From positions 61,835,325 through 61,899,324 of the forward strand of contig QCXZ01000064.1 of NCBI GenBank assembly GCA_025024175.1: 64,000 nt of DNA. The letters run 5' to 3'. The stretch comes from Rhyzopertha dominica. Lineage: Eukaryota > Arthropoda > Insecta > Coleoptera > Bostrichidae. The notes beneath the pieces are model-generated. The model made no database searches. It worked only from the letters and a program-made list of their open reading frames with translations, and was not told where the DNA came from. Below, in pieces: positions 46,739 through 56,310 of the stretch (positions are counted from its first letter, which is position 1; each line of letters begins with the position of its first letter). The position numbers were made by a program, and so were the translations under genes.

Positions 46739-48066
46739 CGAGGCATGTTTTTTAAGTAAGTACCGTTTTGCGATTCCGCCACCGCAGCACTACGGTCGGC
46801 GTTCCGTGCATGCGCGCCGGTTACCTACATCTCTTGTCTACGTACTGACGCCATTACAGTTTGATTCTTCATTGTATACGTTGTTTACTGAGTGTTTAAG
46901 ATGCCTCCGACAATCGTGAGTCCCGCCGATTGTGAAGTACGGGCTGTTATACGATTTCTTAGTGCTAAAGGCGTAAAACCGATCGATATTCATCGTGAGA
47001 TCTGTGAAGTTTACGGACAAAACATTATGAGTGATGGAATGGTAAGGAAATGGGTGAGAGCATTTAAAGATGGCCGNACAAATGTGCATGATGAAGAACG
47101 GAGTGGGCGTCCTTCGGTCGTTAATGAAGATTTGGTGCAGAAAGTGAACGAAACGGTGAGAGAAAACAGACGCTTTACAATTTCATCATTGTGCGACTGC
47201 TTTCCTCAATATTCTCGTAGTGTTTTGTATCGCATTGTGACCGAGAACTTGAATTACCGAAAATTGTGTTCACGTTGAGTTCCGAAAATGTTGAAGGATT
47301 TGCACAAAACCCAACGTTTAGGCAGTGCAATGACTTTCCTTGAGCGGTACCACAATGAAGGTGAAGATTTTTTAGACCAAATTGTTACTGGTGACGAAAC
47401 ATGAGTGGCCTACGTCACACCAGAATCGAAACAACAATCCATGGAATGGCTCGACATTCATCATCACCCAAAAAAGTGAAGTTTAAGCAAACAATTTCTG
47501 CCCGGAAAATCATGTGCACAGTTTTTTGGGACAGAAAGGGAGCATTGCTAGTGAAGTTTCTGCCTCGTAATGAGACAATCAATGCAGCGTCTTATTGTAA
47601 GACACTGAACAATCTGCGTCGTGCAATCCAGAACAAAAGACGTGGCAAGTAAGGGTATCGTTTTGCTGCATGACAATGCCCATCCACATGTGGCTAATCA
47701 GACCAAAGATCTCATCAAATCTTTTAAATGGGAAACTCTAGATCATCCTCCATACAGCCCTGATCTGGCGCCCAGCGACTACCATTTGTTCCTGCACTTG
47801 AAGGAACACCTGGGTGGTCAGCGTCTTCAAGACGATAACGAAGTCGAAACATTTGTGATACAGTGGTTAACAAGTCAGGCGGCAGAATTTTATGAGGAGG
47901 GTATTCAAAAACTGGTGCCACGTTATGACAAGTGCCTCAATATTCACGGAAATTATGTAGAAAAGTAGATTAAGGTACAGGCTTTCATGTAAGATAAAAT
48001 TATTGCGATATCTTTGCACGTCTTTTTTTAATTCCAAAACGGTACTTACTTAAAAAACATGCCTCG
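46739..48066 (+). mobile_element. DD34D mariner, copy A
   Basis: The ends are perfect or near-perfect 31-bp inverted repeats starting CGAGGCATGTTTTTTAAGTA, flanked by TA on both sides (46737-46738, 48067-48068). Length 1,328 bp. A second copy in opposite orientation is at 58621-59902. The two agree closely over their full length apart from a deletion in copy B and scattered changes, so both are fairly recent. Confidence 0.95.
46901..47991 (+). pseudogene. Mariner transposase, copy A
   Basis: Begins MPPTIVSPADCEVRAVIRFL. Two helix-turn-helix units follow (KGVKPIDIHREICEVYGQ; FTISSLCDCFPQYSRSVLYR) with a GRPSV hook between them. Catalytic residues: VTGDET (first aspartate), VLLHDNAHPHVANQ (second), SPDLAPSDYHLF (third), the classic DD34D. 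The protein is broken by TGA where tryptophan is expected at 47276-47278 and in G-D-E-T-W at 47401-47403, a 4-nt deletion near 47648, and TAG for lysine near the C-terminus. One ambiguous base at 47077. Copy B is intact at all four points but has other damage. Confidence 0.92.
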
Positions 48067-48660
48067 TACATAGACTTGAAACAGTCAAACTAGATTTCTT
48101 AAATATATTAGCTATAAATCCATCGAATTATATGCCACCGAAAATATATCAACAATAATGCTACATTATAATACACTTCCACTCGTTTAACGTATATACA
48201 TTTCTAAAATTATATTCATATATAAGGTACTTAACAATCAGCTAGATTGACCAAGTTGTTCGACATTTCAATTATTTTTGCAGCTACTTTTTTAGATTGC
48301 TAAGACAGCTTTTTCGATTTATATACAAATTTGCTGATATTGACTTTTTCTTACCAATTTGAACACAATATTTTAAAAAAGAGCTAAAGATTTACACTTC
48401 ACAATTATAATTGTTGGATTCTGACCTAGTTAGTACGCTGCATATTATGTTTAAGCCTTGACCTTGTTTGTGCTCCATTATCAGATAAATAAATAATTAA
48501 ATACAACTCGTCTACCAGATCTTTTTTGGCAGTTATCTAGTACATTATACCTATTTATCCTTTTACTCTCAAAACACGAAATCTACTCCGCTTATCGCTG
48601 CAAGATAAGTATTCTACACAGCTGAAATGATTCAGCAGTATAAATCCATCAGTTTTCGCG
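48067..48660. promoter_or_regulatory. Upstream region of UGT cassette C3
   Basis: AT-rich DNA after the mariner. The last 110 bp hold TTATC at 48555-48559 and 48592-48596 and GATAA at 48604-48608. No gene was seen. Confidence 0.3.
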
Positions 48661-49758
48661 ATGATCATTGTGACAGTGCTGCTTTTTTCGGTCCTCAGAA
48701 TCTGTGATGCGGCGAGAATTTTGGGCATAATTCCAACACCTTCCTACAGCCATCAGGTTGTATACCGACCAATATTCACTGAACTGTCACTACGTGGTCA
48801 TCAAGTTACCGTTCTGACCACGGATCCACTAAAAAATGCATCTCTGACGAACTTGACCGAAATAGATTTACACGGGGCGTACGACATTTGGAGAAAACAT
48901 GATATCATCAACTACATCGCCGAGAATGAGCGCAATCCATTTAAGATAATAGAGAAGTACAACCAAATGTCGAAGGATATCATGGATTACGAAATATACC
49001 ACCCGGAAGTGCAAGAACTGGTTCAAAACAGGAGCGACAGTTTTGATTTGATCGTGGTGGAGATGATGTTCTTTCAACCGTTCGGCTTCACACAAATCTT
49101 CAAGTGTCCTTTCATAGGGATAATGTCGATGGAAACCATGTCACACTTTCACAGCATCGTGGGTAATCCTGACCATCCAATTGCGAATCCAAATCCCTTT
49201 ATGTCCGGGATAGGAAATATGAACTTTTTCGAACGTTTGGCTAGTGTTGCTATGTCGACGATTTTGCTGATTCAGTCTTATCAGCTAAGTGATACGGCGA
49301 CTAGAGAAATAAGAGAATACTTCGGACAACATACTCCTCGCTTCCCAGAAATAGTCAACAAAATGGAGTTGATGCTTTTGAATGTGAATCCTGTTTTGCA
49401 TATCAAACGTCCTGTATCTCCCGCTACAATACTTTTTGGGGGAGCTACGCATTTGGAGGCCCCAAAACCGTTACCTGCGGTACACAATTAGCTTCTATTT
49501 CCAGAGATCGTTTTTGCAGTTATTTACTATTGTAGGATATACAAGTGATACTAGNTAATGCTACTGATGGAGCAGTTTACTTTAGCATGGGTAGTAACGC
49601 AAAAAGCAAAGATTTTCCGAAAGAAACAAAAGAAACANTGCTACAAGCTTTCAAGGAGCTACCATATACGATTCTTTGGAANTACGAGGATGATGAACTA
49701 CCTGGGAGGTCAGATAATGTGAAAATAGCAAAGTGGTTGCCACAGCAGGACGTTCTCC
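48661..49758 (+). CDS. UGT cassette C3 (exons 1 and 2)
   Basis: Exon 1 (48661-49479, 273 codons): signal peptide MIIVTVLLFSVLRICDA, then ARILGIIPTPSYSHQ with histidine 31, LSLRGHQVTVLTTDP, NASLTNLTEIDL, MDYEIYHPEVQELVQ, and the end GGATHLEAPKPLPA. Donor GTACAC, 56-nt intron. Exon 2 (49536-49758, 223 nt): DIQVIL, then NATDGAVYFSMGSNAKSKDF, ending KIAKWLPQQDVL. The final base before the donor is C rather than A, but splicing to exon 3 gives CGG instead of AGG, arginine either way. Three ambiguous bases (49555, 49637, 49682) lie in exon 2; none forces a stop. No 3' exons follow before C4, which starts 1.2 kb further on. Confidence 0.88.
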
Positions 49759-49829
49759 GTAAGTTATAACTACAGTCTCCACTAGAACAAATTGAAGATG
49801 GTTAAGAAATCCGGTTATACCGAAAGTAA

Positions 49830-50240
49830 ATTTCATCAATGGTTAATTCCTTATGATAAATATTAAAAAGCAAAGGCACGACAGTTTCTTGGGGCACTCC
49901 TATTTTCACTTTCTAACATTCCATTTATTTTTACGTATTGTTGCCTATCTTTTGGAGAGTTTTCAATAAGTTTTAAAGAAATGCCACTAATTCCACATTT
50001 TTATTAATAAATCATGCGATACTGTGTGTGCTAAGTGTAGGAAGACTGCAATGCTTTGCTTACCACTACCTATAAATTTGTTACAATTTCTTTAGTAAGT
50101 TGGTACATTGCATCTACTGAGCTTGTCTTGTTTCTGAAACCGTAGTATGTTATGTTTTGCAAGATGATTTGCTAGAGGTTTTTTTAAGCATTTTTGAAAA
50201 AGTTTTTTAATTGGTTTCTATATCGTCTATACTCATCTTC
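49830..50240 (-). pseudogene. Non-LTR reverse-transcriptase fragment
   Basis: On the minus strand, in shifting frames: YGFRNKTSSVDAMYQLTKEI, AVFLHLAHTVSHDLLIKMW (a decayed F-L-D-L-A-K-A-F-D-T-V-S-H box), SGISLKLIENSPKDRQQYVK and a decayed V-P-Q-G-T box followed by LLFNIYH-like residues. The catalytic Y-A-D-D is not reached. It fills most of the gap between cassettes C3 and C4 and is a different lineage from the plus-strand non-LTR family at 38890-39895. Confidence 0.65.
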
Positions 50241-50975
50241 TTCTACTTTATTAAACGGCTGATTTGCCATACTCTTTTTCATTTTGTCTCGTATTCACAT
50301 TGATTTTATTATTCCTTCTGTTATCTATGGTCTTAGTGTTTTACTGACTTTCTCCGTTTTCAATGTTGTTTTCGCTTGACTGCTGTACAATTTTTTTTTA
50401 CTATTTCAACTAATTTGTTATTATTTATTCTTGTATGCTTTCTGTCACTGGAGGATTCTTTACGATGATTTTTATTTCGTGGCTATATGTGATAAAGCTG
50501 TGGATATCTTCGAACTAGCTATACCAAATATTGCATCGTTGAATAGCTAAAATCGCCTAGTTTATGATTCCATAGGCAGCTGAAGTTTGCATTTGAAGGG
50601 GCTGTCCGAGGGACTGTCTCATAAGTAAACAGACCAAATCAAGTTTAAAAGGGACCAAAATTTGTCGATACCTCCCGGAACATTTGGGGCGTTGTCCTTC
50701 TTTTCGATAAATTCGATTTCTTCAGAGCGCAAAAAGTTCGTAACTTCAGATGTATAAATAATGGCATGTTGCCATGTCTTTATCGTAAATGAAGTGTTTT
50801 TATTTTACAAGTCAGCACATTTATGCAATTTAGAAAGTGATTTAATCGTGTATGATTAGATACTTTGAACGTCTGCAAAACGTGAAACAATCTTATCAAG
50901 TTCAAACCACAGGTGCAAGATAACTTTAATTAGTATTTTACGCAATCGAAAAGTTTTAGCCCAACAGTTTTCGCG
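50241..50975. promoter_or_regulatory. Upstream region of UGT cassette C4
   Basis: No coding sequence. TTATC at 50893-50897 and GATAA at 50919-50923 lie 50 to 80 bp before the ATG. The last 30 bp share AACAGTTTTCGCG with the equivalent position before C3 (there ATCAGTTTTCGCG), showing the duplication took in the 5' untranslated region. Confidence 0.4.
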
Positions 50976-52074
50976 ATGATCGCCGTGACAGTGCTACTTT
51001 TATCTGCCCTTAGAATGGCTACGGCAGCGAGAATTCTGGGCATAGTTGCAGTGCCATCCTACAGCCACCAAGTTGCTTTTCGACCCATATTTACTGAACT
51101 ATCGCTTCGTGGTCATCAAGTTACCGTTCTGACGACAGATCCGATGAAAAATGCATCTCTAACGAATTTGACCGAGATAAATTTGCATGGAGCTTACGAT
51201 ATTTGGAGGGAACACGATATCGTCAACTATATGGCAAAACATCAAAACAATCCATTTAAGATGATGGAAAAATTCAACCAGTTGACGAAAGATATCATGG
51301 ATTACGAAGTATACCACCCAGAAGTGCAAAAACTGATTCAAAACCGAAACAACAGTTTCGATTTGATCATGGTGGAGATGATGTTTCTTCATCCACTCGC
51401 ATTTAGCGAAGTCTTCCGTTGCCCATACATTGGAATCATATCCATGGACACAACCTATATTTTCCACAACATATTGGGTAATCCCGCTCACCCCGTTATC
51501 CATCCAAATCCATTTATGTTCGGAGTGGGGAAAATGAACTTTTGGGAGCGCTTGGCGAGCTCTGTTATGTCAGTGATTTTCCGAATTCAGTATCATGGAC
51601 TGAGCGATAAAACAACCAGGGAAATAAAGGAATATTTCGGAGAATCGACGCCTTCTTTTCCAGAAATATTGAACAAAGTCGAAATGTTGTTTTTGAGCTT
51701 GAATCCCGTTTTGCATAACAGACGTCCTGTATCGCCAGCCACGATACTTTTTGGCGGTGGCACGCACTTGGAGGCCCCAAAACCGTTACCTGCGGTACAC
51801 CGATAGCTTCTAGTTCCTAAGATAGTTTTTTTAAGTGATTTACTATTGCAGGATATACGAGCGATACTAGATAATGCTACGGATGGAGCAGTTTATTTTA
51901 GCATGGGAAGTAACGCAAAAAGCAAAGACTTTCCGAAAGAAACAAAAGAAATATTGCTGGAAGCATTCGAGGAGTTACCGTATACTATTCTTTGGAAGTA
52001 TGAGGATGATGAGTTACCTGGGAGGCCAGATAATGTCAAGATAGCAAAGTGGTTGCCACAGCAGGATGTTCTTA
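50976..52074 (+). CDS. UGT cassette C4 (exons 1 and 2)
   Basis: Fully open, no ambiguous bases. Exon 1 (50976-51794, 273 codons): signal peptide ending near A-T-A-A, then ARILGIVAVPSYSHQ (A-V replaces the P-T of the other copies just before the histidine), LSLRGHQVTVLTTDP, MDYEVYHPEVQKLIQ, MVEMMFLHPLAFSEVF, end GGGTHLEAPKPLPA. Donor GTACAC, 57-nt intron with acceptor ATTGCAG. Exon 2 (51852-52074, 223 nt): DIRAILDNATDGAVYFSMGS to KIAKWLPQQDVL, donor GTAAGT. Closest to C3 in sequence. Joined to 55387-55606 and 55655-55940 it gives a 515-residue UGT, the normal size. C5 starts only 0.9 kb downstream and the gap has no 3' exons, so C4 cannot be a complete gene by itself. Confidence 0.93.
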
Positions 52075-52966
52075 GTAAGTCGAAGTTGCAAATATGACGA
52101 CTATTAGGAGTTTTCGAAAATAAATAATTGTCTAGTCGCTTTTCGGTTTCATCGGCCTACAAATTCTTTCTAATAATGATTAAAGTTATGCCAGCATGTT
52201 TAATATAAAAATATCTATAACCTACCTAGCAGTTTATTTTATTNTACGCTGTACTACAGGTGAANACCCAATTAAAAAACAGGAAAAGTATATGAATTAT
52301 CTACCTTAGCAGAGTAATATACATACAATAGCATAAGTACATCATAAGACAGGTAATATTATTACCCTTGATGCAACGAAAATCAGAAGAAAAATTAGAA
52401 AAACGAACATCCTAAGTCAAGTAATACTTTTTTATATCCTTAATGCTACAAGAAAAAATATAAATCTTAGCTATCTACTCTAGAGTATTAGTTCGAAGAG
52501 TCAAAATGCAAAACGTATCATAACTCCTGGAAACCTGGACCCTAATAATAAGCATATGTAACAAGCATTGACAATTTGTCTTATTGTTGACAATCCCCTG
52601 AGCAGAAAAATATTGACGTCCTACATCCAGACTAGAGAAACCATACCTATCCAATAATTGTTCATGTTCAATGCCAATAGGTGGATATGCATTATATCAA
52701 TTCGGAAACTTACATATTTGAGAAGCCGTCTGTTTAACAAATAGAAATCGCTTAGATAAAAACATTACGAGCATGCAGGTGTACGTTTTCATATCTTAAG
52801 CTTTTACAATAACGCAAGAGATTAAAAAATGATTACTTAATATTTCACATTATTGTGGAATAATCTATTTTATCGTTGTTTACCTATCTCCTAGCTAGAT
52901 GATATGTTGTATTCCACACAATCGAAATGAGTCGGTAGTTTACACTCAGCAGTTTTACCTAGTGCA
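52075..52966. other. Gap between C4 and C5, upstream region of C5
   Basis: AT-rich with two ambiguous bases (52244, 52265). No UGT exon 3 or 4, and no transposon recognised. A TTATC (52870-52874) lies about 95 bp before the C5 ATG. This is the shortest inter-cassette gap and so the clearest evidence that the cassette lacks private 3' exons. Confidence 0.5.
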
Positions 52967-54064
52967 ATGTTCGTCCTCACAGTGTCGTTTTTGTGTGCGC
53001 TTAGAATTGCTTCGCCGGCGAGAATTCTAGGCATAGTTCCAACACCATCATATAGCCATCAGATAGTCTTTCGGTCCTTATTCGCTGAACTGTCGCTTCG
53101 TGGTCATCAAGTTACAGTCCTTACAACGGACCCCATGAACAATGCGTCTCTAACTAACCTGAATGAAATAGACTTGCATGATGCATACCATATTTGGAGG
53201 AAACACGATATCGTCAATTTCATAGCTGAAAACCAGCACAATCCGTTCAGTATGATGGAAAAATTTGATGAATTAACGAACGAACTGATGGATTACGAAA
53301 TGTACCACCCAGACGTGCAAGAACTGATACGAAATAAGAACGTCACTTTCGATTTAGTGATGGTTGAGATGTTGTTCTGGCACGCGTTTGCTTTCGCCGA
53401 GATATATGACTGCCCTTACATAGGAATATTGTCTATCGACACAACTGCTCCATTTCACAGTATAATGGGGAATCCAGAGCATCCAGTTTTACACCCCAAC
53501 CCGTTCACGAATGCGGTTGGAAAGATGGATTTTTGGGAGCGCTTCCAAAGCACTCTGATGACTGTGATCTATCAGGTGCAATATTACTCTGAGGCCGATA
53601 AAGTAACTAGAAAAATGAGGGAATATTTCGGTGACTCTATCCCTGCTGTCCAGAATATAATCGACAAAATAACGGTCATGTTTTTGAATGTGAATCCCAC
53701 TCTGAATTCAGTTCGGCCAGTCTCTCCATCTACAGTATTTTTTGGAGGAGCTACCCATTTAGAAGCGCCAAAGCGATTGCCTGCGGTATAACAAACAATT
53801 CGATGGTTAAAAGGAATTTTTTTTTCATTTGCTATTTACAGAACATACAAGAGATATTAGACAACGCTACTAATGGAGTAGTTTATTTTAGTATGGGCAG
53901 CAACGCCCAAAGTAAAGATTTCCCGGAGAAAACTAAAGAAACATTGCTGCAAACCTTCGACGATTTACCTTATACGTTTCTTTGGAAGTACGAAGAAGAC
54001 GAGCTACATGGGAGACCTGATAATGTGAAAATAGCAAAGTGGTTACCACAGCAGGATATTCTTA
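52967..54064 (+). CDS. UGT cassette C5 (exons 1 and 2), adjacent to the shared 3' exons
   Basis: Exon 1 (52967-53785, 273 codons): signal peptide MFVLTVSFLCALRIASP, ARILGIVPTPSYSHQ with histidine 31, LSLRGHQVTVLTTDP, NASLTNLNEIDL (second sequon lost), MDYEMYHPDVQELIRN, MVEMLFWHAFAFAEIY, end GGATHLEAPKRLPA. Donor GTATAA, 56-nt intron. Exon 2 (53842-54064, 223 nt): NIQEILDNATNGVVYFSMGS to KIAKWLPQQDIL, donor GTAAGT. The next acceptor for this reading is at 55386, so C5 plus exons 3 and 4 forms a conventional four-exon UGT gene of 515 residues with a 1.3-kb intron 2. It can be expressed without any unusual splicing. Confidence 0.94.
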
Positions 54065-55386
54065 GTAAGTTCGTACGACCAAAACTTAGCAGTGGATGCA
54101 ATATGGCATTTTCCAATAAATGAAGTGAAATGCTTAAACTGGTTCATTGTTTAAAACTACATTCCATTATCAGTAAGTTTAATCTGTAATTTATCATGTG
54201 GTAGCGTATTTTTATGGCTACTACATGATAAAAATAATCTAGGATGACATGAAATTGATTGAAAGATGTTTGAGCTGCATTAGTGACTACAGAAGCTATG
54301 AAAGTTTTATTCTTTGACATATATACAAAATGCTCAATATAATAAGCATCTTTCTTCATTGTGCTTATTAATCTAGTACTCTTTACCTTTTTTAAAGGAT
54401 CGCTTCTTATCAATCAATAGATTTATGGTTTCTGTTAAGTAATGAAAGTTACATTCTATGTTTCATACACTGTCTGGAATATGCAAAGAGCATAGACAGG
54501 ACGAACTTTTTAAGGCGTTAAAGGGTTGCAAGAATTCCAATGTGGATAACATTTGCTAATTATAGACCAGTTTCTCTCCTTTGAAATTTTTTGAAAATAT
54601 TTGAACCTTTGTTACTTATATCAAAGGCTATACGATAGTGTTAAATGCAGAATTTATTCGTCGATAACTACTAATTTAGCTTATTTTAGTCAATGAGTAA
54701 TGGAAGTTGTGGGCGATAGAGAACAGGTAGATATCATATATATCATATAATTGATTATTATGTACTATTGAGTAAGATATAACGGTATAGTTTTTCCACT
54801 TCACTCATAAGTTTGTTTTCGTCTTATTTAGAAAATCGACAGCTTAGCTTTAGGTATAGGAAGACGTTTCCAAATCATATGTGGCTACCTCCGGCGTGCC
54901 TCAAGGGTAAAATCTTGGCCCGCTGCTGTTTTTATTATTTGGCACCCATTANGTAAATATACATTAAACTAATTGNGTCTACTAAGATATGATTTTTTAA
55001 ATTTCTTTCGTTTACTTTCGATTGTAAACACCCTCCTAGGGTATTTTGATTCTTTTTATTATACTTCCTGTAAAAATTTAGCACTTTTTTTCAAAAATGA
55101 ATAGGAACCCAACACAGCTATCAGAGCTTTGAGTAAACTACTTATTTTTTTGTACCGGCCATAGCAGGACATCGATATAACCCAATAAATATAAGAAGAT
55201 ATCGCATTGCTTTTCCAACACAAGCAAGAATTTTTGACAGGACTGGAGCCCTCCGTCTACGACTACTACTACGCATATTTTGTTAGTTGTTTTACAGACG
55301 ACATGTCATTGGAATACACAGTTGAAGACCTTGCGAGAACAAAACATCCCCACTTCGTTCGCTTGCTAACCCCCTTTTTGTTTCAG
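54065..55386 (+). other. UGT intron before the shared exons; contains a decayed non-LTR fragment
   Basis: About 54490-54960 holds remnants on the plus strand: a N-Y-R-P-V-S-L-like segment, then ATSGVPQG and LGPLLFLLF in decayed form, the reverse-transcriptase boxes of a non-LTR element. The intron ends with a pyrimidine-rich tract (CCCCCTTTTTGTTTCAG) before exon 3. Ambiguous bases at 54952 and 54976. The 88-codon frame across 55207-55470 runs into exon 3 in the wrong frame and is not real. Confidence 0.6.
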
Positions 55387-55940
55387 GGCATCCAAATGTC
55401 AAAGTGTTTATCACCCAAGGGGGAGCTCAATCAACAGAAGAAGCTATTTACTCCCACGTTCCACNGGTAGGCATGCCGTTCTTCGCCGATCAACAATACA
55501 ACGTCAAATCGTTCGTCATGCGAGGTTTCGGTCTATCAGTTGATCGCAATGCTTTGGACAAAGATGAACTGAAGAGAGTCATCTTGGAAGTCGCAACGAA
55601 CCCTAAGTAAACCAAGTGTTGATGTTTCTTCACCTGTTAAACCTGTTGTTTTAGGTATAAGAACAACATGATCACTGCGGCTAAGAGATCTTTGGATCAG
55701 CCAATGTCTGGTTTGGAAAAGGCAGTCTGGTGGACGGAGTATGTGTTGAGGCATAAAGATACTAAGCACTTGAGGGCAACTGCTGCTAAACTGTCGATAA
55801 TAGAGTATTATTTGCTTGATGTTATAGGATTTGTTTTGGTAGTTGCTATTGTGGCGATCTATTTAGTATACAGAATAGCAAAAGTCGTTTTCTCCGTAGC
55901 AACATCGAGCACGAAGAAGAAGAAACAGAAGAAGCAATGA
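55387..55940 (+). CDS. UGT shared 3' exons 3 and 4 (UDP-sugar site, membrane anchor)
   Basis: Exon 3 (55387-55606, 220 nt) starts with GG completing an arginine codon, then HPNVKVFITQGGAQSTEEAI, YSHVP, VGMPFFADQQYN and FGLSVDRNALDKDELKRVIL. This is the second half of the UGT signature; the first half (W-L-P-Q-Q-D) is in exon 2, so neither half binds UDP-sugar alone. Donor GTAAAC, 48-nt intron, acceptor GTTTTAG. Exon 4 (55655-55940): YKNNMITAAKRSLDQPMSGL, EKAVWWTEYVLRHK, a single membrane helix (about VIGFVLVVAIVAIYLVYRI), and a lysine-rich cytosolic tail ending KQKKQ, which fits a K-x-K-x-x ER-retrieval signal. Stop TGA 55938-55940; AATAAA at 55957-55962. One ambiguous base at 55465 (usually leucine). 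It is the only such exon pair in the window, downstream of five cassettes. Confidence 0.95.
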
Positions 55941-55956
55941 TAAATAATTGTATAGC

Positions 55957-55962
55957 AATAAA
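55957..55962 (+). terminator. Polyadenylation signal of the UGT locus
   Basis: AATAAA lies 17 bp after the stop codon of exon 4, suggesting a very short 3' untranslated region. Confidence 0.7.
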
Positions 55963-55994
55963 TTTGTTTTATATTAAATTAGTGATCGTTTTTT

Positions 55995-56310
55995 CATTAC
56001 CTTGAATGGTATGGAAGGTGTGCTTTTTTTAAATGTGCTCTGTTTCAAGACTGTACTGAGCTTAGATGTGCAGAATTTTGTATAACGTCCCTTATTTTTA
56101 TAAAGACCGTAAAATTTGGATGTAAAAGTATCTTGCCTGGGTTTGAAGATCGACTTCGTAATTTCGGTAATAACCAAGGTTTATTAGAAGTGGGAATTTC
56201 TTTTTACGCATTTGTCAAATGTTTCTTTTTATGTTGCCCTTTTCTAATTTGTGAATTTTTCAAAAGGTTTAGTTTTAATTATTTTTTGCAATATAATATT
56301 TTGATGTTTT
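55995..56310 (-). mobile_element. Penelope-like element fragment, 3' end
   Basis: Read with 10991-11180 and the reverse of 11740-11990, this shares a run of words in the same order: AGATGTGCAGAATTTTG, then GTAAAATTTGGATGTAAAA in place of the Penelope version, GAAGATCGACTTCGTAATTTCGG-like, GTGGGAATTTC and AAAAGGTTTAGTTTT. It is thus a diverged minus-strand copy of the same Penelope 3' region. It begins about 35 bp after the UGT polyadenylation signal. Confidence 0.65.

Noticed and set aside
37829..54123. Treating each UGT cassette as a complete short gene
   Set aside because: Each would lack the UDP-sugar-binding half of the signature and the membrane anchor. Exon 2 donors are perfect and phase-compatible with exon 3.
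55207..55470. 88-codon open frame just before UGT exon 3
   Set aside because: It runs across the exon 3 acceptor in a different frame from the UGT reading and matches no family; the acceptor and the UGT motif explain the exon.
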